This document shows, in pieces, positions 59,701 through 64,000 of a stretch of 64,000 nt of DNA (the stretch's first letter is position 1; each line of letters starts with the position of its first letter). A program made the translations under genes and the position numbers. Source of the DNA: Arthrobacter sp. PGP41 (GTDB lineage Bacteria; Actinomycetota; Actinomycetes; Actinomycetales; Micrococcaceae); NCBI RefSeq assembly GCF_002953935.1, contig NZ_CP026514.1, forward strand, positions 3,224,001 to 3,288,000, given 5' to 3'. The notes beneath the pieces were generated by a model. That model saw only the letters and a program-made list of their open reading frames with translations, ran no database searches and was not told the origin of the DNA.

Positions 59701-59716
59701 TACATCCGAAGATGTA
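59701..59716. promoter_or_regulatory. Operator candidate of the CmtR-like regulator
   Basis: TACATCCGAAGATGTA is a perfect 6-bp inverted repeat with a 4-base centre, placed 10 bases upstream of the regulator start at 59690. Confidence 0.6.
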
Positions 59717-59758
59717 TTCAGGCAAGCATGTACTAAGGGCCTGGTGGCTACTCTGCCC

Positions 59759-60199
59759 TTAGCCGTTGCCTTTGCCTTTACCCTTCCCGGCGTCCTTCTT
59801 GGCATCCTCGGGCTGCTCTTCAGCCTCTTTTTGGGCGTCTTCCTCCTGGTCCTCAGCGGCCGTTGGTTCCGCGGAGGGGGCGGGCTGCGGTTCCGCCGCC
59901 TGCTGCGCCGCCTCGAGCTCAGCCCTGATTTTGCTGATCGCAGCCTCCGCGCGCGCCTTCCGTTCGGCCGACATCATGCCCTTTTCCGCTGCGGTTGCCA
60001 CGCCCTGGCCCAGCTGTTGAAGCTCGGCGAGCGCCGCCGGAAAGTCCTGCTGCGCGGCGAGCTGTTTAGCGGACGCCACCCGGGCCTGCAGGTCTTCCGC
60101 CGTTCCTGCATCCAGCTCCGACGCGCCGGCGCAGGACGTGAACAGCACCAGCCCCAGGCAGACGGCCAGGATCCGGACTGAGTATCTTGTCCGGCTCAT
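59759..60199 (-). CDS. Putative lipoprotein, kinase-linked
   Basis: This 146-residue protein has a signal peptide ending in the lipobox FTSC (Cys near residue 23). A helical, probably coiled-coil middle follows (EDLQARVASAKQLAAQQDF and AAISKIRAELEAAQQAAE), then a low-complexity Glu/Lys tail ending KGKGKGNG. The ATG overlaps the kinase stop as ATGA. The function is unknown; the coupling suggests work with the kinase at the cell surface. Confidence 0.8.
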   Translation of the reverse strand: MSRTRYSVRILAVCLGLVLFTSCAGASELDAGTAEDLQARVASAKQLAAQQDFPAALAELQQLGQGVATAAEKGMMSAERKARAEAAISKIRAELEAAQQAAEPQPAPSAEPTAAEDQEEDAQKEAEEQPEDAKKDAGKGKGKGNG

Positions 60200-61521
60200 G
60201 GCGTGACGCTCTCTTCCAGTTCCTTGAAGTGCTCGCCCAGCGGTCCGGTGATGACCGGCTGGGGTGTTTCCACGGGGGCGGGGGCGGGGCGTTGGATGGA
60301 GGTTAACAGGAATGCCGCGAGGACCAGCACAAGAACGACGACGGCGGCCAGGATCCAGGGCCGGCGGCCCTTCAAGGTGCCGGGTTTCTTCCACGGACGC
60401 TGCGCGATTGATGGTCCGCGGGCGGGAGCTTCAGGGATTCCTGCCCTGGCTTCAGGGATTCCTGCCCCGGGAGCCCGCTGCCACGACGTCACGTTGGTTG
60501 CTTCGCTGCCGGAAAGGGTGGGAATCCTTGGCCCCCGGGTACCTGCCGGTCCAGCGGGCTCGGGGTTCCCGGACGGTTCGGGAGCATTCCCGGGCCCCAG
60601 GGGCGGGAGGACGCGGGTGGGCTGCGGAAGGGCTTCCGTGGCGGCCGTTGCCCCGCCGGCTGCATTGGCCAGCCCGCCCCGGTCTCCGGCCGTGCCGAGT
60701 TCCGCGGCCACGCCCGAGGCCTCCGGCCGTGCCCGGGGGTCCCGCGCAGTCATGGCGGCGAGCAGCGGCGTCCAGCGCGGACCCAGGGCATCAGGAATAT
60801 CCGGGTCCTGCGAGAGCCTGGCCACTGCGGCCTCAAGCGGCGGCCCGGGGAATGCCACTTTCCCGGTCAGTGCCTCCAGCAGCACAAGCCCCAGCGCATA
60901 GATGTCCGCCGCCGGTCCAACCTGTTCTCCGCTGGCCTGCTCCGGACTCAAGTAGGCCGCGGTCCCCGGCACCATATTGGTGGCGGTGACCCGGGCGCCG
61001 TCGAGCATCCGTGCGATGCCGAAGTCCGCCAGCTTGGGGCGCAAGGGGGAATCCGCCGTATAGCGGGTCAAGAGGATGTTGGCTGGTTTGATGTCGCGGT
61101 GGACCACACCGCGGTGGTGGATGTACTGCAGCGCACCCGCGAGCTCGGCGCCCAGGCGGGCCACCTCGGCTCCGGGCAGCGGGCCCGAGGCCAGGTGCCC
61201 GCGCAGGTCCACCCCGCTGACCAGCTCCATCACCAGGAAAGGCACCTCCCGCCCGCCGCTCAACAGGGTTCCCGTATCGAAGAGCGTCACCAGGCCGGGG
61301 TGGTTCAGCCCGGCAAGCATCCGGGCTTCTGCCTGCTGCCTACGCAGTTCCTCCGGATCGGTGACGTCGGCACGGAAGACCTTCAGCGCCACTTCCCTGC
61401 CCAGCACCACGTCGGTGCCCCGGTAGACGCTCCCCATGCCGCCGTCGCCAATTACCTGGCCAACCCTGTAGCGCTCACCCAGGACCGTCCCGGCCATACC
61501 CGTCTGCGTTTCTTCCGTCAT
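60196..61521 (-). CDS. Serine/threonine protein kinase, membrane-anchored
   Basis: This 441-residue Hanks-type kinase shows the Gly-rich loop GDGGMGSVYRG, the Lys in REVALKVF (Lys47), the catalytic loop VHRDIKPANILL, DFGIARM, and the activation segment GTAAYLSPEQ. A Pro/Ala-rich linker of about 120 residues leads to one membrane helix near 385-405 and a short external tail of about 35 residues with no PASTA domains. It is divergent from the KdpD-like gene and coupled to a lipoprotein gene. Confidence 0.93.
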   Translation of the reverse strand: MTEETQTGMAGTVLGERYRVGQVIGDGGMGSVYRGTDVVLGREVALKVFRADVTDPEELRRQQAEARMLAGLNHPGLVTLFDTGTLLSGGREVPFLVMELVSGVDLRGHLASGPLPGAEVARLGAELAGALQYIHHRGVVHRDIKPANILLTRYTADSPLRPKLADFGIARMLDGARVTATNMVPGTAAYLSPEQASGEQVGPAADIYALGLVLLEALTGKVAFPGPPLEAAVARLSQDPDIPDALGPRWTPLLAAMTARDPRARPEASGVAAELGTAGDRGGLANAAGGATAATEALPQPTRVLPPLGPGNAPEPSGNPEPAGPAGTRGPRIPTLSGSEATNVTSWQRAPGAGIPEARAGIPEAPARGPSIAQRPWKKPGTLKGRRPWILAAVVVLVLVLAAFLLTSIQRPAPAPVETPQPVITGPLGEHFKELEESVTP

Positions 61522-61592
61522 GCGGCCCCTGCCCTTCAGTCCACCCATCACTCTAGCCATGCCGCCGTGCGCGCAGGGGGAACAATAGAGCC

Positions 61593-64000
61593 ATGGCACG
61601 AGGTAATCTGCGCATCTTTCTTGGGGCTGCGCCCGGGGCAGGCAAGACGTTTGCGTTGCTGGAAGAAGGCCGCAGGCTGGCCGGAGAGGGCTTCGACGTC
61701 GTCGTTGGTGTTGTCGCTGCCAAAGACCGTGCCGACAATGAAGAGATGCTGGCGGGCCTGGAACTGTGCCCGAAACCGGGGAGCCAGGGCCTGGAAGGCG
61801 GGCTGGACGTCCAGGCCATTAAGGACCGGGCCCCGGACATCGTCCTGGTCGACGACTACGCCGCTGCATCGGGCGGCGTGCGCCGGTGGGAGCAGGTGGA
61901 CGCCCTGCTCGAAGCCGGGATCAATGTCATCTCCACCTTGGACATCAGGAACCTGGAATCGCTGTCCGACGCGGTCCGGGAGGTCACGGGAGAGCAGGAG
62001 TCACCTACTGTCCCGGACACCGTGGTGCGGGGCGCCGGCCAGATCGAACTCGTGGACGCCTCGCCTGAGCTGCTGCGGCAGCGGCTTGCGGACGGAAAGA
62101 TCTACGGCACCCGCGAAGAGGCCGACGCCGCGCTTGCCGGCGTTTTCCGCATCGGCACGCTCGCCGCCCTGCGGGAGCTCGCACTGTTGTGGCTGGCTGA
62201 GCGCGTGGACGCAGACCTGTCCGGCTACAAGGAATTGAAGAGGGTCAGGGAGAGCTGGCCGGCCCGGGAAAAGATCGCCGTCGGGGTGGGCGGAAAGAGC
62301 CGCGACCAGGCCCTGGTGCGCAGGGCTGCAAGGATGCTCGCCGCGGCTGCCGGCGGAGAGCTCCACGTGGTCCACGTCCGCACCGGCACGGAGGCATCCG
62401 CGGAGTCCGGCAAGGACCTGGCGATGCTGCGCAGGCTCACTGCGGAATTCGGCGGCGTCTTCCACGCCATCGGCGGACGGGACGTCGGGCAGGCCCTGGT
62501 GGACTTTGCCAGGAGCATCAACGCCACCCAGGTCATGGTGGGGTCCCCCTCCCGCCGCTCCCCCCTACGTGGCCGGACCGGGGTGGCAGCCGGCGTGCTG
62601 CGGGACGCAGGCACCATGGATGTCCACCTCATCAACCACCTTCCCGGCCCCTCCGGCGGCCAGAGGCGGACGCCTCCCCGGCTGGGGCGGCGCCGGGAGA
62701 TCCCCGCGTTTGCCCTGGCGGTGGGGCTTCCCCCTGTCCTGCAGTTCGTCCTGGACCTCCTCCCCCACAACCAGCTGTCAACGGACATGCTGGTCCACCT
62801 GACCGGCATTGTGGGTGTGGCCCTGCTCGGGGGGCTTTGGCCGGCCGTGGCGGCGGCCGTCGTCGCGGGGCTGATCGTTAACTACTTCAGTGTCCGGCCT
62901 GTCGGGTCCCTGTCAGTCATCGATCCGGAAAACGTCCTGGCGCTGCTGATCTTTGTCCTGGTGGCGGTGGCCGTCTCGCTGGTGGTGGACCGGTCGGCCA
63001 AGCTCAGCAAGGAAGCACACATAGCCGGCGCGGAAGCCGCCGTGCTGGGTGAACTGAGCCGCAGGGCGGTCGCCGAAGGCAACAGCATCCCCGCCTTCCT
63101 TGACCAGGTCAGGGAGCATTTCCAAGTGCAAGGGACCGGGCTGTGGGCCAGGCGCGGGACCGGCAGGTCCGCGGCGTGGGAGCTCCAGGAATTCTCCGGC
63201 GAACCCCGCCCCGCTGAAGTTTCGGAGGCGGACACGGTGGAGCAACTGAACGGGGACAGGATGCTCACCCTGACGGGAAGGGAACTCTCGCAGGACGAAA
63301 GGCGGCTGCTGGCTGCCTTCGGCGCGCACCTGCTGGCCATGGTGCAGCGCGAGGAACTCTCTGCCAGCCAGCGCGAAAACCTGCGCCTGGCCGAAGGCAA
63401 CACCATGCGGACCTCCATCCTGCGGGCGGTGTCCCACGACCTGCGCACCCCCCTGGCCGGCATCAAGCTGGCCTCCAGCAGCCTGCGGGACAAAACCATC
63501 ACCTTCGGACCCGAGGAACAGGAAGAACTCCTGGCCACCATTGAACACGGCGCGGACAGGCTGGACCGGCTGGTCAGCAACCTCCTGGACATGTCCAGGA
63601 TCACGGCCGATTCCGTGGCGCCGCTCATCCGCCCCGTCTACTGGGTGGATGTGGTGGGCGAGGCATTGCGGGGAACGGACTCGGAGCGGCTCAGGGTGCT
63701 GCTGCCGGACAACATGCCCCCGGTAGATGCAGACCCGGGGATGCTGGAGCGCGTCATCGCCAACCTGGTGGAGAACGCGCTCAAGTACGCCCCGGATTCT
63801 GACGTGGTGATTGCCGGGGCGGTCGGAGGTGCGGGGAGTGCGAGAATTGGGGATGTTCCTGCCAGCGAGCTCACCGTGGTTGATCACGGCTCAGGCATCC
63901 CTGCCGACGAGGTCCTGGCGATGTTCCGCCCCTTCCAGCGCGCGGATGACACCACGCCCGGGACGGGGATCGGCCTTGGCCTGGCTGTCGCGAAGGGATT
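61593..64000 (+). CDS. kdpD: KdpD-like sensor histidine kinase, 3' end outside the window
   Basis: About 802 residues are visible. They show the KdpD order: the N-terminal P-loop GAAPGAGKT (11-19) with VLVDDYAA, a UspA-like region (KIAVGVGGKSRDQALVRRAA then VMVGSPSRRSPLRG), four hydrophobic segments near 365-465, the H-box AVSHDLRTPLAGIK near 615, the N-box NLVENALKYAP and the G1 box VDHGSGIPADE. KdpD senses potassium and turgor and phosphorylates KdpE. No kdp transport genes are inside the window; they may follow. The motif order is normal with no frameshift. Confidence 0.9.
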   Translation, partial: MARGNLRIFLGAAPGAGKTFALLEEGRRLAGEGFDVVVGVVAAKDRADNEEMLAGLELCPKPGSQGLEGGLDVQAIKDRAPDIVLVDDYAAASGGVRRWEQVDALLEAGINVISTLDIRNLESLSDAVREVTGEQESPTVPDTVVRGAGQIELVDASPELLRQRLADGKIYGTREEADAALAGVFRIGTLAALRELALLWLAERVDADLSGYKELKRVRESWPAREKIAVGVGGKSRDQALVRRAARMLAAAAGGELHVVHVRTGTEASAESGKDLAMLRRLTAEFGGVFHAIGGRDVGQALVDFARSINATQVMVGSPSRRSPLRGRTGVAAGVLRDAGTMDVHLINHLPGPSGGQRRTPPRLGRRREIPAFALAVGLPPVLQFVLDLLPHNQLSTDMLVHLTGIVGVALLGGLWPAVAAAVVAGLIVNYFSVRPVGSLSVIDPENVLALLIFVLVAVAVSLVVDRSAKLSKEAHIAGAEAAVLGELSRRAVAEGNSIPAFLDQVREHFQVQGTGLWARRGTGRSAAWELQEFSGEPRPAEVSEADTVEQLNGDRMLTLTGRELSQDERRLLAAFGAHLLAMVQREELSASQRENLRLAEGNTMRTSILRAVSHDLRTPLAGIKLASSSLRDKTITFGPEEQEELLATIEHGADRLDRLVSNLLDMSRITADSVAPLIRPVYWVDVVGEALRGTDSERLRVLLPDNMPPVDADPGMLERVIANLVENALKYAPDSDVVIAGAVGGAGSARIGDVPASELTVVDHGSGIPADEVLAMFRPFQRADDTTPGTGIGLGLAVAKG

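Overview
The window is high-GC actinobacterial chromosome. Its gene content and protein styles fit the Micrococcaceae, most likely Arthrobacter or Pseudarthrobacter; this is inference from recognisable families, as no rRNA or other marker is present. Features pointing that way are menaquinone biosynthesis with a menaquinone reductase-type flavoprotein, a ferredoxin-type sulfite reductase, a mycobacterial-type FprA, ChrB plus MFS, and many start codons without a Shine-Dalgarno sequence that lie six bases after a -10 hexamer (leaderless style). I see no tRNA, rRNA, transposase, prophage or CRISPR array.

Layout. 1-8 kb: an aldehyde dehydrogenase (cut by the window edge) divergent from a PucR regulator, a CYTH-CHAD protein, a CynX-like MFS with its GntR regulator, and an AI-2E family permease. 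8-11 kb: small membrane and hypothetical proteins and an in-frame fusion ending in an SRPBCC domain. 11-25 kb: FprA, then a sulfur region on the minus strand: the siroheme enzyme CobA, an ssuABC-type transporter, RtcB, and a tightly overlapping sir-cysH-cysD-cysN operon followed by a CbiX-type chelatase. Together these can import sulfonate (or a similar anion), activate sulfate to APS, reduce APS to sulfite and sulfite to sulfide, and make the siroheme that Sir needs. 25-27 kb: a TRIC-like channel, a lone SUKH protein and an AbiEi/DUF559-like protein bracketed by repeats. 27-42 kb: menaquinone genes (polyprenyl synthase, menJ-like, menG, menF, menD, menC), interrupted by a polar amino acid ABC transporter, a second AbiEi-like gene and a PhoX phosphatase.

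42-49 kb: CorA, an ABC-2 exporter divergent from an ArsR-AHSA1 pair, ChrB-MFS and a PAP2 phosphatase. 50-53 kb: an OmpR-type response regulator and a histidine kinase arranged tail to tail with overlapping 3' ends, next to a PepSY protein. 53-64 kb: LssY-like and lipase-like proteins, MFS, a large membrane hydrolase-like protein, a CmtR-like regulator with a CDF transporter, a Ser/Thr kinase with an overlapping lipoprotein gene, and a KdpD-like kinase cut by the window end.

The most unusual feature is the density of long intergenic inverted repeats that fall into distinct sequence families: A (63 bp, 2 copies), B (66 bp, 3 copies), C (about 80 bp, 3 copies), D (32-bp units at two loci flanking phoX) and several singletons. 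Several supply the stop codon of the neighbouring gene, and one appears to have removed the 3' end of an SRPBCC gene. They look like short non-autonomous dispersed elements rather than ordinary terminators, and they are my main candidate for something undescribed here.
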